NCBI GenBank assembly: GCA_008508345.1
Contig: QNGE01000846.1
Location: 26,734-90,733, forward strand
Direction of reading: 5' to 3'
From: Paragonimus westermani
Lineage: Eukaryota > Platyhelminthes > Trematoda > Plagiorchiida > Troglotrematidae
DNA: 64,000 nt
Made by a program: the position numbers and the translations under genes. The notes under the pieces are model-generated. The model did no database searches and was not told the DNA's origin. It saw nothing but the letters and a program-made list of their open reading frames with translations. Positions 40,301 through 52,381 of this stretch are shown here, one piece after another; the first letter of the stretch is position 1, and each line of letters opens with the position of its first letter.

Positions 40301-41160
40301 AGTAATGATGCTTGTAAGAAGGTTGCCTTTACTCTCATTCTTGGTTTCAGGTAATGGCCAGTTTACGGCTTTTATGACGACCCCACTCTTTTCATTTATC
40401 TGATCGGTAGGTGAACTGGTAATCTGGCTTGCGACTGAAATAACAGAACTGTGTAGCTGAACTGAGATGCTCCCTTTGAAACCAGTTCTTCTAACTCCTG
40501 TTGTTTGACGAAATGATATTGCAATGTGGTTACTACATTTTGCTTATAGATTGTGCTCAAAAGATTGACGTCGATGGTCTTCAAAATACTCCGGGTGATT
40601 TATGGGTAATTCACTCAGTAACGCACACTCGTCAATCCCGATAACGCTTATTCAGATGGTTGGGTTAACGGGACTATCATCCAAGTCGAAAAACAGTCAG
40701 AAAAAGTGATCGAAAGGATTGGAATTTATACGGTACTACTGAATAAGATGACAATAAAGATGCTAACTCACTTTGGATGCGAATTATTAAAATACACAAA
40801 TTATCCAACAGAAAGGCGTTCAAAATGAAGTAACCAAAACACAAATCCGCCAGAAGCCACCAGTCAACGCGAAATGAGCTCATAAAAACAGTCGGGTGTG
40901 GATGAAGGTGGGTTACTGTCAGATAATATCAAGAAGGAGAGTTTTACTAGATAGGTAATGATAGTTATAGAAGAAATTAAATACTGTGCAGTAATAGAAC
41001 AAAATTCGTAATAATCGTTTACTACCCACAGCAGAGACTAATGAGGTCAAATTTAAGATCGGCTTTTTACAAACAAACCAAATAGACCTCAACGAATTCA
41101 CCGCTCCGGATCATACCAAATAAAGACGACAAACGTATCTGACAAGCTTCAACGTATCTA
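37400..41160. other. No recognisable gene
   Basis: The longest frame is plus 39835-40179 (114 codons). It has an acceptor-like gatgcctag just before RLSSDIF and looks mildly coding (MFPDELFATCLGYLTQTWF), but I recognise no family and no matching donor site. The rest is short frames only. A B-box-like TGTTTGAATCC on the minus strand near 38990 has no matching A box. Confidence 0.4.
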
Positions 41161-41261
41161 GCACCACACCCCAAAAGTCACTCAAGCTTTCTATAAAACT
41201 TACGAATACCATTGGAGAACAAAGCGCTGAAAAACATAGAACAGCTCTTCACATACCAAAA

Positions 41262-41702
41262 TTAATTTCTGACACGCCCTTCCAGAAGACACAACGACCT
41301 TATATCACGCTTCACAAAACCTTCTGGTGGTTTCACGAATACTTGTCTTACGTGATTATTTAATACTGGAGATGCATTAGTTACTACTCCTTTCGACCAG
41401 GCACCCCGATCAGTTGGCGTGTCACAAAGGAGGAAGACGCCCCCTAATTGCAAATCACGTGAGGTAGTGAACCATTTATGGTAAGCTTGCAGCCCAGGCA
41501 GGTATTCACTTCGCCAGTTTCCAAAATACGCAAGCGAGATATTGGGCTTGGCCTCAACCCTTAGTGTAGCGCTTTGATAATGAGAAACCCAATTCGACCG
41601 AAGCAATAACAGATCGCTCGGTCTCAGTAGTTTCGGAGTTTGGGGATTATCATAGACGGGTGCAAGCGGACGATTCTTAATTAATCGCTCCATCTCTACC
41701 AT
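41262..41702 (-). pseudogene. BEL/Pao integrase C-terminal domain
   Basis: This is a 146-codon open frame, continuous with the integrase core apart from one frame change at about 41700. It contains NRPLAPVYDNPQTPKLLRPS (the N-R-P-L-x-P and L-T/R-P-x-D-L-L segment), WRSEYLPGLQAYHKW (consensus W..EYL..L..R.KW), then GGVFLLCDTPTDRGAWSKG and HVRQVFVKPPEGFVKRDI, matching the DUF5641-type C-terminal domain of BEL/Pao polyproteins. A stop follows LLEGRV. As isolated sequence this is the best preserved frame of the element. Confidence 0.85.
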
Positions 41703-42613
41703 GTAAGTGAGCAGTTCCTCTTTATTCCTAGCCTGCTGGAAGTGACAGAAGTAATTACCCGCCGGATAGTTCTTATCACTCTTTCCCGTATTCTACCTCG
41801 AAGGCTGGCTTCAGGTGAGTTTAAATGCCAGTTAATTTTGCGAAGTAGCAAACAGTCAGCAATCTTTCTTTGGTCCAAAGCTTGGAGCTTCCTCTTCAGC
41901 TCTGAATTTGCTCCTACAAAGTTGGTGCCGTTGTCGCTGTGTATGGCATCCGGAGCTCTTCGTCTACCGACATATATAATAAGTGCCATCGTGAACGAAT
42001 TAGTAGACAGTGAATGAGCAACCTCCAAATAGATAGCACAGGTCTGAAAACAAGTAAACACACAGTCGTAACGTTCGTATTTGCTGCTGCCTATCTTGAC
42101 CCTGAAGGGACCAAATTAGTCCACTCCAGTATACTGGAGTGGATACCCGTCAGCAGTCACTCTACTTATTGGTAGTGGAGCCATTAACTGTTCACATGGC
42201 TTAGAAAACTGTAATCTACATTATTAGTACTTACTAATCGTGCGCCTAACAGTCATAATCCCTTTTAACACCCGGAATTTCGTCCAAATGGATGCAAGTA
42301 CATATGTGGCACCCATGTGACCTTCCATCTCGTGGTAATGCCTAACTATAAACTCTGTGACTGTGCCGTGTGATGGTAAAATAACAGGCCTTGTATCTTC
42401 TTTGTCAGAGCCACTACTTGCTTTCCCCCCACGACGCAATAAGCCGTTTAGTGGTACTGGTCTCAACCGGGACAGATGATCTATACGTCTCTTGTCAATG
42501 GGTTTAGCCTTGAGATATTTCATGTCGTCTGAAAACCATTGTTCCTGATCACGCGTGATCAACTTATTTGTAGCTCGTTCCAGTTCGACTAAACTAAGTG
42601 GCCTTGACTTCAC
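41696..42613 (-). pseudogene. BEL/Pao integrase zinc finger and catalytic core
   Basis: 42613-42224 carries RPVILPSHGTVTEFIVRHYH and EGHMGATYVLASIW, the HH part of the integrase H2C2 finger; the first cysteine appears replaced by tyrosine with stops following. The core begins with LMAPLPISRV and TGVD (aspartate at 42121-42119), then a stop where tyrosine is expected before FGP. CAIYLEVA follows, then the second aspartate in SDNGTNFVGAN and the glutamate in RERVIRTIRRVIT, so the D,D,E residues can all be placed. A few residues appear missing between PEAS and the glutamate (expected HFGG.W). It would insert element DNA into the genome; the stops prevent this. Confidence 0.85.
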
Positions 42614-42868
42614 CGGATCTCCTTGGCTCCCAGACTTTAGTGAGCAACCGAACCTAGAGAAGCCTGATAGTCATGCCACTGCCTTCACTAATTTCAACCA
42701 ATTTGAATATCATGGTACCAGAAAGTCTAAAATGGGATTCAGCGCAGTCACAGTCTCAACAGCTAAAACATGCCTAGCCTCGCAGTTCTTGTTCGTCAGT
42801 GCAACTTGAGAAAGTGATAACTTTGGCCAACTGCTTTCTGAAAACTCTAGAAGCTCCGGTCCCTGAAG

Positions 42869-43180
42869 TCAATGATCAATCTCATGGGAAAATGAATGTG
42901 AAACTCCTCTCGATGCCACGTCGACCGGGTTCAGCTCGGATGGCACATGTCTCCACGGTGATATAGTGATATACTCACGTATTAATCTCACTCGGTTCGC
43001 AACAAATATAGCAAAGCGCGACATGGTATTCTGAATATATTGCAGTACTATCACTGAGTCCGTCCACAAAAATACGCGGTCGATACGTATTCTCAGTTTG
43101 TCCACAAGGAGCCGCATCATTCTTGCTGCGAGGACGGCCGCCGTGAGTTCAAGTCTCGGGATAGTAATTTGTTTTACTTA
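42869..43180 (-). pseudogene. BEL/Pao RNase H domain
   Basis: The minus-strand frame 43120-42869 reads VFLWTDSVIVLQYIQN, the box with the catalytic aspartate of the RNase H fold (TDS), followed by FAIFVANRVRLIRE and WRHVPSELNPVDVASRG, both diagnostic of BEL/Pao. A frame break precedes it at about 43125-43200, where the usual ELxAAxxAARM segment is partly readable. It would remove the RNA strand during reverse transcription; separated from RT by shifts, it is not functional. Confidence 0.85.
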
Positions 43181-43487
43181 GAGCCACCATTGATGTGCCT
43201 AGAATGATTGAGCACTTAACCAAACCGCTCGAAGCTGTTAGCCGAATACAATCAAATTCACCGTATCCTATCTGAAATACATCACAAAATAAGTGCAATT
43301 TTTTCCCCGGAGAAACACACTGAGGCACTCAAGTTGATTCAAAAGACCGAATGTTCGTCAGCCAATTCTTCCAGTTTTGACTATGGGTCTCTTCTATTAA
43401 ACTATCCCAACCAAGACGCCGATCACAAACGTTTTGCAGCTGCTTACGAGTTTGAATTAAAATTGGATCAACCACTCCCAAATGGTC

Positions 43488-44620
43488 TTATAAGAAAGCA
43501 ACGCACCTCAATATACCCCTCCTAGTGTAAGACGTATCCTCAAGGTGCACTTGAAACTGAAAGTAATTATTTATTACTTCCCACGTCACACCCAAGGCTC
43601 CTTGGTTGTCGAAAACCCCTAGGTCTAGGTTAATCATTTTGTACAGTCTATCCTCTAAGGGTACATGTTCGACAACCTCGGAGCTATTAAATGTCCACTT
43701 TGTAAGATGAAACCTCTTCTGTGACAGGGCGCGAAGTTCGTCTACCACAGAAACAGCCTTCTCAATCGTCTCGACCGATAACTAGTAGTCATCCACATAG
43801 AAGTTCTTCTTTATAGCTGATAGTGTTGAGGGCATCAAATCCTGTGCATGATCAGTAGCCACTCGTTAAGGAGCAAAGTTTGTACAGAACGGTGAAGAAG
43901 TGGCACCAAAGGGTAAACATTCAACTCATATACCTCAGGAGGTTCATCCAATGAAGGTGAGCTCCACCACAGGAAACTCAAAGCCCACCTGTCATATTCC
44001 GGAACCTAAACCTGCAGAACATTTTCTCAGTATCCGCCGTGATGGCTGTTGGATGCTTACGAAAATGGAACAGCACTCCAACAAGATTTTGAGTTAAATC
44101 AGACCTTTGCAGCAGAATATGGTTAAGAGACACTCCTTGACACACACCAGTGCAATCAAACATTATTTACACTTTATCCAGATTATTCCGGTTAAGTACT
44201 GGATGATGTGGTAGATACCATCGTCTGTCACGATTAGAGCTTTGCTGATGTGGTTGGATATAACGTCTGCATACTTCGATTTCAACGTGGCATTCCTAAG
44301 TAGCCTTCGCTTAAGTAAGTACAGACGTCACTCACACATTGCAAGATTATCCGGTAGTTGGTTAACTCCTGTCCGCAATAGCAAACCAATTTCGTAGTGA
44401 CCACCCGAAAAGGATAGAGAAGTCTCCACCTTAACTAGGGCTTCGTCATCCTCGATTGACAAGGATTTTCTTCCGAGATCCCCTGCTCAACGAATCCCAA
44501 CTAAAACATTCTTTGAATTTTTTCCTTCAAAGACACTAGCCGAGCACCAACGTGGTTTACACACTTGGACATTCCAGGTGCAGCATGAACTGCACCCATG
44601 AGGCTCCACCCAAATGCTGT
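43488..44620 (-). pseudogene. BEL/Pao reverse transcriptase
   Basis: Going down the minus strand: AHWVLEQRMDARMKPYTVRT (44680-44620) and DEDDEALVKVETSLSFSGGHY (about 44440) form the N-terminal RT region, then LAMCE*RLYLLKRRLLRNA, WYLPHHPVLN, MFDCTGVCQGVSLN and LVGVLFHFRKHPTAITADTE carry the fingers and the first palm aspartate. LPFGATSSPF precedes the catalytic YVDD box at 43799-43788, which is intact but followed by a stop (YVDDY then TAG). FHLTKWTFNSSEVV and TRRGIL mark the thumb. The catalytic residues remain, yet at least four stops or shifts make the enzyme inactive. The role of the intact enzyme is copying element RNA to DNA in particles. Confidence 0.85.
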
Positions 44621-45059
44621 TCTAACAGTATACGGTTTCATTCTGGCATCCATTCTTTGCTCAAGTACCCAATGAGCCTCAGGAACAATGAATCAAATGA
44701 GAAACCCTACAATTTTGTCTAAGATACCGGCGAAGTCAATTGGTCTTCCGTTCATTATTTCTCACTGGTTCCTTCTTCTGACGGCAGTATACGTATAGCA
44801 TACTGGAAAGTTCAACATATTTTTGGGGTTTGCCTGGCATACCAGACCGAAATGATCAAAGCAAGCATTGCCGGTGCGTCTTGTTGGACTGATCATGACA
44901 GAAGAATAATGGATCAGATCATTGTTTTCGAGCCGTATTTATCTTCTCTAGGTTCAAAGCACAATGTACCGAGCATTCCACGAGTTTCATCTACAGCTGT
45001 CAGAATATAGCAAGGTATTATTTTACCGGTTAATTCCTTCACTCAGATTGGTTTTATGA

Positions 45060-46000
45060 ATGCGGATGATCTGAATTTTCACAACCCCAGTTAACCACCA
45101 CCATATTTTCTGTCTAGCTCAGAAGCCTCTGAATCAGAAACGTGAGTTTCTAAATATCACAAACATCCAAATTCACTGTTATGTTTATCCTCTTCGAAAA
45201 TCGTGTCGTGTTCATGTTATAACGGGAGAAGCGGTAGCAACTCAGAGTGCACTGAAAACTACAGTTCGTTAGTGCACCCGGCAGCTAAAGTTTCGAATAC
45301 TCTACCAACCCGCGGTTGCTTCGTTCAAGCTACACTTATGCACGTTATTGTCTACACCTCTGCTAATTAAGACGGCAAAAAGTCATACGTTGCAAAAGGC
45401 AACTACATGAAATATTCAGCCATATAAAATTGGAGTATGACAAAAAACATCGGAACGAAAGCACGTCACATGGGTGCATATCAGGTGAGGGTAGAAGCAA
45501 GGTTGTTTGCACCATCGCCTTCTACCAACAGAGGACCGGTGTATGAGACTTGGTTTAGAACGCCTGGCGAAACGATAACGTGTCGAAGTTGCCATTACTT
45601 AATCGGGTCAGAAACAAGATGGTGTGTTGTAAACCACACGACCTGTTGTAATTATACGTTTCACGACCGAATACACCGGATTTCCGTTTAGATTTTTGTC
45701 GATCCCCGATGGGTCATCGCAAACACTACCCATTTGGTCATATTGTATTAATAACAGGTTGCGGGATGGCAGTTCACGGAGGGTAGCGTTTAATGCCTGG
45801 AATGATACGACTGCAGCCAATAGGGTGTCCGGATTACCTTGCTACTACGAAACAGGTTGAGCCATTCACGTCTCATGAAACAATCGAACGCAGAGTGATT
45901 GACCACTGTCCGCATCACATTCCCAAACCGATTGTTTTACCAACTACCACCTATAAAAGTGTTTTTAACCCAATCTACACGGAATTCGTAACTGTGTCCA
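45060..46000. other. No recognisable gene
   Basis: Plus frames at 45437-45691 (84 codons) and 45793-46038 (81 codons) and a minus frame at 45608-45820 overlap one another; none has a motif. If the BEL/Pao element had a gag gene and 5' LTR they would be expected here on the minus strand, but I cannot recognise them. Confidence 0.4.
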
Positions 46001-46019
46001 CAGTTCTCGGTATTCTATT

Positions 46020-46300
46020 TCTACTGCGGCAAGACTAGCATTGTGCCAGAAATGAGTCAGTACTTGCTATTAGCCTCACGACATGGACTATCACCTATAT
46101 GCTCTACCTTTCTCTGACGTAAGTGCTGGTCTGCCATCCCAATGTGTACATCACTGCAACTACAGGTGAACTGGTAGATGATAGAAGTAGTAGAGTTTCC
46201 CGAGAAACAGCGATTTGCACACTGGCAAGTAGAGAACGCAGCTGCTTCGCAGAATCGGTTGCTGACCTTAACCTTTGACATATATCAGTATTTTGTCTCT
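46020..46300 (-). pseudogene. Penelope-like element GIY-YIG endonuclease fragment
   Basis: The minus-strand frame 46281-46057 contains SIIYQFTCSCSDVHIGMADQ followed by HLRQRKVEHI. This matches the PLE endonuclease core (YxFxCxCGxxYIGRTxxxLxxRxxEHI) including the C.C pair and the glycine of the YIG half; the YIG tyrosine is histidine here. The fragment is short and not accompanied by a recognisable RT. Orientation is minus, the same as the RT fragment at 25800-26360, but they are 20 kb apart. Confidence 0.7.
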
Positions 46301-46389
46301 CACTTACAGAAGGTTAATGCAACCGATCGATTGCTGTGTATGCAGTCACAAGCAAGACGAACTGAATGATTTAGAGAGGTAAACTGAGG

Positions 46390-49300
46390 GAACTGGAAGG
46401 AATTAACAACAGCGAGATGAACTGTCGTGTGGTGGACTATTCAGCTTTCGTGTGGTCCACTGTGAAGTAACGTACCGATTTTGCTTAAACCCCTGACCAG
46501 TCTGTTTGAATTATCTAAACCCCATCCTATAGTCCAGAGGTTGTTGCGGTCGTAGAGCAAAAGAATGAGACGATTGATCTGATCTCTACATTATAAAGAA
46601 TATGTAGAAATGACTTAGAACTAATATTGTTGAGCAATGAAGCATTTCGGGTTGTGGCAAAAAACGAGGTGGTTACATCTGTAACTGGTTGCATGATTCC
46701 TCAGAGGAAGTTTGGGAAACCCTCAGATAAACTGTTGGTAGTTTGGGATTGTTTAGAATATTGAGTGGGTTGATAACTCAGGTTAATGTTCGTGGTCTTT
46801 GGTTGTTCGCCGCGTTCGGCATTTAAGTTACGAATTGAATGATTTGACATCATCAGTGTGTGGGATTGAACACTCAAAATCTTACGAGTACTGATGCCAC
46901 CTTAGTCGGTGATAGAATGTTTACAATCTAACTACCAAGCTTGGCTAACAACCGAAGATCGAACAGTACTGAAGATACTTCAGTAGGAATCATAGGTACA
47001 ACTGGTCACCTGGTGTTATGTATCAGCATGTTCGTCGCGAGAAGGATTTCGAGCTTACTATACTGCAGCTCTTTACATTACAAGCTCTAAAGTTAAGGAC
47101 CACTCACTGACTTTTCATAAACTTTATGCTTCCGTTTTGTTCCCTCAATTTCTCAGATAGCCTCTTTCTAAGGTACAGCTAACTTCTTGGTACCACTAAA
47201 AAAGCTTTCTTCCTCTCGGTGAGTTTTAATCAGTCAAATATGGGCGATAAGTATTAAATCACTATTGATTCAGTGACAGTTCTTAAGTTTGATTAATTTT
47301 GCTTGACGACTGTCTTGACAGGGAGGGGTTAGCTTCATCTCAGCGCATGTAGGACCATGTACTATGTATACTTACTTCCGTTGACGTGTTTGTATGTCCA
47401 CTCTAGTCGAAGTATATGAAACTTATAGGAAAAATACCCTTATGCATCTTTTGATAAGAGAAAGCTTAATAAAATTCCTCCTTCACACTCCACTATCTTA
47501 CGGCACCGGAATGAGTGAACCAGATTCTTAGCTCCGACAGCTCCGTCTTCCAGCAACCACATCCGTCCTTTATGTATCGTAAGAAAGCTATTGGGATCTT
47601 CTCAAGTAATTTCAGTGTGTCCTCTTATGCCTTGTCTGATTTTAGTCTCTAGAACTCTCCAGCATCCTTTAATAAAGTTGAGTGTGACAGAGCATGGACT
47701 AGGTTGAGGCAATTTCAGTTGTATGTACTCAGTTTCCGGGAATATTGGTGCGATCACATGTTCAGTCAACGACATCAGACTATCAGTTGCCCTGTTGTGA
47801 TGAACCGTCGAGTGATGTCTTTGGATGAGACTTCATCTTACATAATTATGCGCCCATCATTGCAGATACGCAACGCAAAATAAAGGAGTGACTCATCGTT
47901 ACCCTCCAGTCCATGCTTGACCGAAATCTGATCGACGGGTGCAGTCAATCGCTGTAATTTGCAGAGTGCTGGCTTGATATGTGCAAGCTTCGTCCTAGTG
48001 GGCACCTCAAGTGGACTTCTATTGATCGCTAATGTGCCAACGATTAACAGGCTGGATTAGTCACGACTGCCCATAGTGGTTGCACAGCCAATCGGTCACA
48101 ACTAACGATTGATTCACTGGGTGACCTGTTGACTTGGTGTTTGAAATCCCAACTTGTTACTCGTCTTCCATCGTCACAGTTAGGAAAATTGCAGCGAATC
48201 TCTATCTCATTCTCAAGAGGGGTTGCAACAAGATTCTAACTGACTGACGATGATAACATTGTTTGCAGCTTAACTGTACTGATTGGGGATTTACGTGTTC
48301 TTCACGGGGAAAACCTGAAAACTAGAGGATTCAACCCATAAGTGTTGTAGATTCGGACAGTTTGGGTGTATCTCAACGCACGTGCAAACATGGCGTTGTA
48401 CGACGGCAAACGTTGGAAGGCGTGACCTCGGCTCATTTGTTTTTCACGTTCAATTCTAAATCGTCTTTCTAAACTGTAATGCCTCGGTGTACACACCAAT
48501 ATGCATATACACAAGTGTACTGCTATATATACAAATATTAACTGCAAACTTGTCAGAGTAGGTTGAATCAGGGTCTGCTCTACAGTAAGCTTCAAGTTAA
48601 GAGGTTTGCGATCACGTACGATACTAAGAACAGACATGATTACACCCCAGTACGAACCGTGAGCGCATGTCTGCATTGAAGGTTTGCCTGATTCGCTATG
48701 CAGCACTCAGATCGATCAGGAGTTTTGTATGTACAATGTCCTCACCCCTGAGAGATTCAAGTCCATCGAAGGAACGTCTATGCGCTCCTTTTCTGAATGG
48801 GTGTAAAGATTCATTGTATTGAACTGTAGTATTCAAGCCCTAAATAGGCGTCCTGTTCAACAAAATCAATACTCAACTTAAGCCTAGCATACTTACTGTG
48901 GACTCATGAGTTTCTGCGTAAATTATCTTCTACTGGAGGCAGCCAAGACTCCAAAATTTGACAAAGCGGTCGCTTTCGTGTTTAAGACCGTAGCCATCCC
49001 TATTTGCTGCTGATAGAACAGAATATATTGATGTCGAGCAAAAAGCACTGTGTTTCATGAGATTTTAAGCGGTACTGTTACACGCTGCCATCTAACTTCG
49101 TGTGAAACTCATGCTTTTGCTAGTTTCGTTTAATTTTCAGAGTCAGTTCAACACTCTATTAACCTGTTTTAATTTTTCACTGGTACGTGACAAAACCCAA
49201 CAGCATTATTTGTCTGTAGTTAACTCGATCACTCAAGCTGATTGAATTTGTCCATCTCTGAGCAAATCACGTTTTAATCTCACTCATTCATCTTCTATCC

Positions 49301-50870
49301 AATTGAGCTCATGTTCCGATATGTTTTCACACTCAACACTTTCCAACATATCTGAGTGCATCATTCAGTTTAGCACCAGTTCCGAACAATTTAACTTAGT
49401 CCAGCATGTTGATTGAGAGTAGCTCCAGGGATGGTAAATTAAAAGGTTTTTGGGTGTCGATTGATTTTCTGGAATTCCATCAGTTGAATTTGCACTCTGT
49501 TGAACAGGTTGTAGGTAACGTACGGAGAGAAGTGTGTGTAGGACTGAAAAAGCGAGGGCTTGATTAAAAAGTCTACAAGAACATCAAAACTGCAGTCACT
49601 CCATTGAACTCTCATTTATGTAGCCCTAGACGTTAAATCACCAAATATTGTCTGAAAACGACTTTTCACAATCGGAACTTACACAATTTACTCGTGAGTA
49701 ATACACTCATATCACGATGGACAGATGAGCGTAAAACTGATACAAGCATACATTAGAAAACTAAACGACGCATATCCAGATTACATCTTAGTGATTATCC
49801 GGACGCATCCAGTTCGGTTATTCATTGCATTATATACTTCATGCTATTAGCAGCCTAAACCAAATGGGACTTGGGATGACACATAAAGATGTGTAGATAT
49901 ACTCTGTAACTGCTCTACGTTAAACTAACTCGAATATCCTCGTCACTGATGCACAGCAAGTTCACGATGTGAAACGCATCTTGCAGGCCGTTAGCTTTGG
50001 GTTTAGTTAGCTACGTGCGCTTACTGTCTTGTAATTGATTTTGTAGGGAAACGACAGTAACTGCGTAGGCTTTAATGAGTATTGAGCGATGTTTTGTGTT
50101 TCTTAATCAACTCCCAGATTATTTATTAGCATTGAGACAAATAATTCATTCGAATGACCGAAGTTAACTTGTCCGAACTGCTCTGCCGTCTGACTGGCGC
50201 TCAGGAGCTTTCTCAATACATAAGTTATCTAGCCGTTCATGTCATAATTGTATTCGACCGAAGTTACTATGTTCGTTTGCTGTCGTGTTTGCGATCACTT
50301 TGCTGAAAACTCCACGCTCGTAAGCTACATTTCATTGAGACCCAAAATGTAGTGGAAACTTCTGAACGAAATCAGCTCATCTTTCGCATTCCAAATGCTT
50401 TATAACTTTAATAAAACAGGTCTATCAAGAACCGTGTAATCATTCACGCACACAACACAAACAGTACCAACTTTTAATGGAGAGCAGTGAGTGAACGGTG
50501 TTATAAAGCTGTGTACAATGACTTACAGTAAGTATTCATCATTGATTTCACTACTCCAGATCCCTTGTAGAATGGAAGGACTTTCCTATCGAATGGCGGA
50601 GAAAGTCCAGTAAATCTGATTACTCTAGTCGGTCACGTGAAAGCGCAAAGAAAGAGGCATGAAGAGTCTGTTTGATTGGTTCAAACCAATGAACACGTGT
50701 TAGTAAGAGTGGTAAGTAGTTAGTATGCACAGTATACAGAATAGGCATGAAAATGGTGTATACTTAAAGATCAAAACGATCATTGTGTGGTGGAGGAGAA
50801 AAAGCGCTCACTAATCAAAGAAGCTGGTAGCAATTCAATAGCAGTAATCTTTAGAGGTTGTCATTCGTCT
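46390..50870. other. No recognised gene; one weakly coding patch
   Basis: The minus strand at about 48065-47790 is open for some 70 codons and then continues past single stops (TKLAHIKPALCKLQRLTAP, then DESLLYFALRICNDGRIIM), which looks mildly protein-like, but I cannot name a family. The minus frame 48302-48706 (134 codons) has a hydrophobic stretch and no motif. A B-box-like TTCAATCCC lies near 46870 on the minus strand. Confidence 0.4.
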
Positions 50871-50884
50871 TGCAGTTCGGCCAG

Positions 50885-51000
50885 AACAGGTGTGTGCAAC
50901 GCCCGAGTGGGGATGAAGTGTATGAGTTGGACGAAGAGTGAGTGGTGTTTAACATAGGATAATCGGGCTGAATGAGCCCTTGTGAGTCAGCAGATGAATG
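50885..51000 (+). repeat. LINE 3' tail, second copy
   Basis: The stretch gatgaagtgtatgagttgg ... agtggtgtttaacat ... gaatgagcccttgtgagtcag matches the tail at 53520-53615 that follows the LINE coding end. The bases just before it (gtgtgcaacgcccgagtgg) resemble the gtgtgcggccgcgaatgg that encodes the finger of the LINE at 53427. It is therefore a strongly truncated 3' end of the same LINE family in the same orientation, about 2.6 kb away. Confidence 0.5.
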
Positions 51001-51589
51001 TACAGTCTCCTGGCTAAAAACATCTTCAGGTGTGGAGTTTCACGTATTTGACGAGATCATAACAAACTTGAGCAACATTTCAGTCGACTAGTGGCTTGAT
51101 TTCGCTTTTCTTGCTTTGTTGTAGAACCGTGCTAACAGTTCACCGAGATGCACCGGCATCCGAAATGAACAGCGAGCGTTCGATTGATTCCAACCGACAT
51201 AACGTAACCAATATGAGTGAAACCTCTTGGGCTACGAGAAATAAAAGGTTGGATCCAGTAGATTAAACGTAGTGTGTAGGACTGACATTCAACATGTCCA
51301 CGGGGGCTAACAGTTCTAGACTCCATTTTACACACGTACCATGGTAATTAGCACTACACAAGAAACGTCGAGGACCCCTCAATTATCGTGGATGCGGATA
51401 ATCCTCAGTGGTACTAGTTTTCTCGAATAAAGATTGAATGCCGTTACAGTCAATTAGACTTCAGAGTGAACCTATACAATATATTGAGAACGTGCACTTC
51501 ATAAGTAGTACGTACACACTGCATCACGTAAAACATTCACATAGCTTTGTAGATTCGACACCTATCGTTGGGCGTCCTCACTCATGGCT

Positions 51590-52043
51590 GGGTTTTGATC
51601 AGTGCACACGGAATCAGAACCACAAAGTATTTGATTCGTGGACCTTTGGAAATTTTGAGGAACATTTTGTAAACCGAATAATATGTGAACAATGGGATGA
51701 TTGCGGTCTACGAAACGTCCTCTAGGGTCATGGGATTTGATGATAGGCTCTAACCAAATCTCTATTCAAAAAACCGCTTTCCTTTCACTCCGACTGATGT
51801 GCCGTGAATGGGGGGTGTAGGTTATTAGTCGGGGACAGTCCCGTTGTTCAGTGTACAGCAATCACCACAGGGACATCGGCTACCAGCTGATATTATGGAA
51901 ACCATGTGTATAGGTGAGGTCCATGGGTTACTTGAAGGCTGAATAGTATTGAACCACAAAAGGTGCTGGAACACCGTCTTTCTGACTTTGAGTTTGTGCG
52001 GTGGCAAGAAAAAGTAAGTGGTTCTTTGATAGCAATAGGTCAA
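51590..52043 (-). pseudogene. Ty3/gypsy reverse transcriptase N-terminal fragment
   Basis: The 52043-51825 frame reads KLKVRKTVFQHLL, then QPSSNPWTSPIHMVSI and GDCCTLNNGTVPD, the fingers region of Ty3/gypsy RT (F..ML..GI..PS.SPW.SP.HMV.K, CGDYR.LN..T.PD). After a gap DLVRAYHQIP (about 51770) is the segment that carries the first catalytic aspartate. LFGLQNVPQNFQRSTNQIL (about 51680-51620) is the block before the YLDD box (MPFGLRNAPQTFQR). The YLDD box itself was not found. Several stops and frame changes separate these pieces. Confidence 0.75.
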
Positions 52044-52381
52044 AAAAGTTACGTCTAATCAGTGATGTCAGATTCGACGGATTTGTGTAGACTGTCGAAT
52101 TAGGACTGCGAAGCAGTAAGGTCAAACGGGGTCCAATCGAAATGATTGATGTGACTTTGTAATATACATGAAACTTGGTTATGCTACCGATCAAATTCCG
52201 GCCGCAGGCGTCAACGACGAGTCCAAGGTGTGATGAGAAGTCAGTCTCCATTATTAAGTGCTACGTGTCCGTGACAACAAAGGTCCAAAGAAACCGACGC
52301 CTAACGCTCAAGAATGAACAGCTTTCTGCCGAAGGTTTGAATAGTTGAACGACTATTGGCCACTAACGTGTACGACACCGG

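Larger units (their letters stand above)
41262..45050 (-). mobile_element. BEL/Pao LTR retrotransposon, pol region, inactive
   Basis: Domains lie on the minus strand in the exact BEL/Pao order: protease end (about 44790-44700), RT (44620-43488), RNase H (43180-42869), integrase zinc finger (42613-42224), integrase core (42200-41760) and integrase C-terminal domain (41702-41262). This identifies an almost complete pol gene of about 3.5 kb. It is broken by several stops and frameshifts but is much better preserved than the LINEs or gypsy piece here, so it is probably a younger insertion. The gag region upstream is not recognisable beyond 45050, and I could not find a pair of LTRs. The plus-strand frames across this region are antisense to it. 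Confidence 0.85.

Noticed and set aside
41742..42017. 91-codon plus-strand frame
   Set aside because: It is antisense to the BEL/Pao integrase core, whose motifs clearly define the minus strand as the coding one.
46840..46900. tRNA-Thr-like stretch (actcgtaa with ttcaatccc) on the minus strand
   Set aside because: No pairing acceptor or D-arm could be found; the similarity is limited to two short blocks.
48302..48706. 134-codon minus-strand frame with a hydrophobic segment
   Set aside because: No start context, splice sites, motif or neighbouring exons; length is within what AT-rich noncoding DNA gives by chance in 64 kb.
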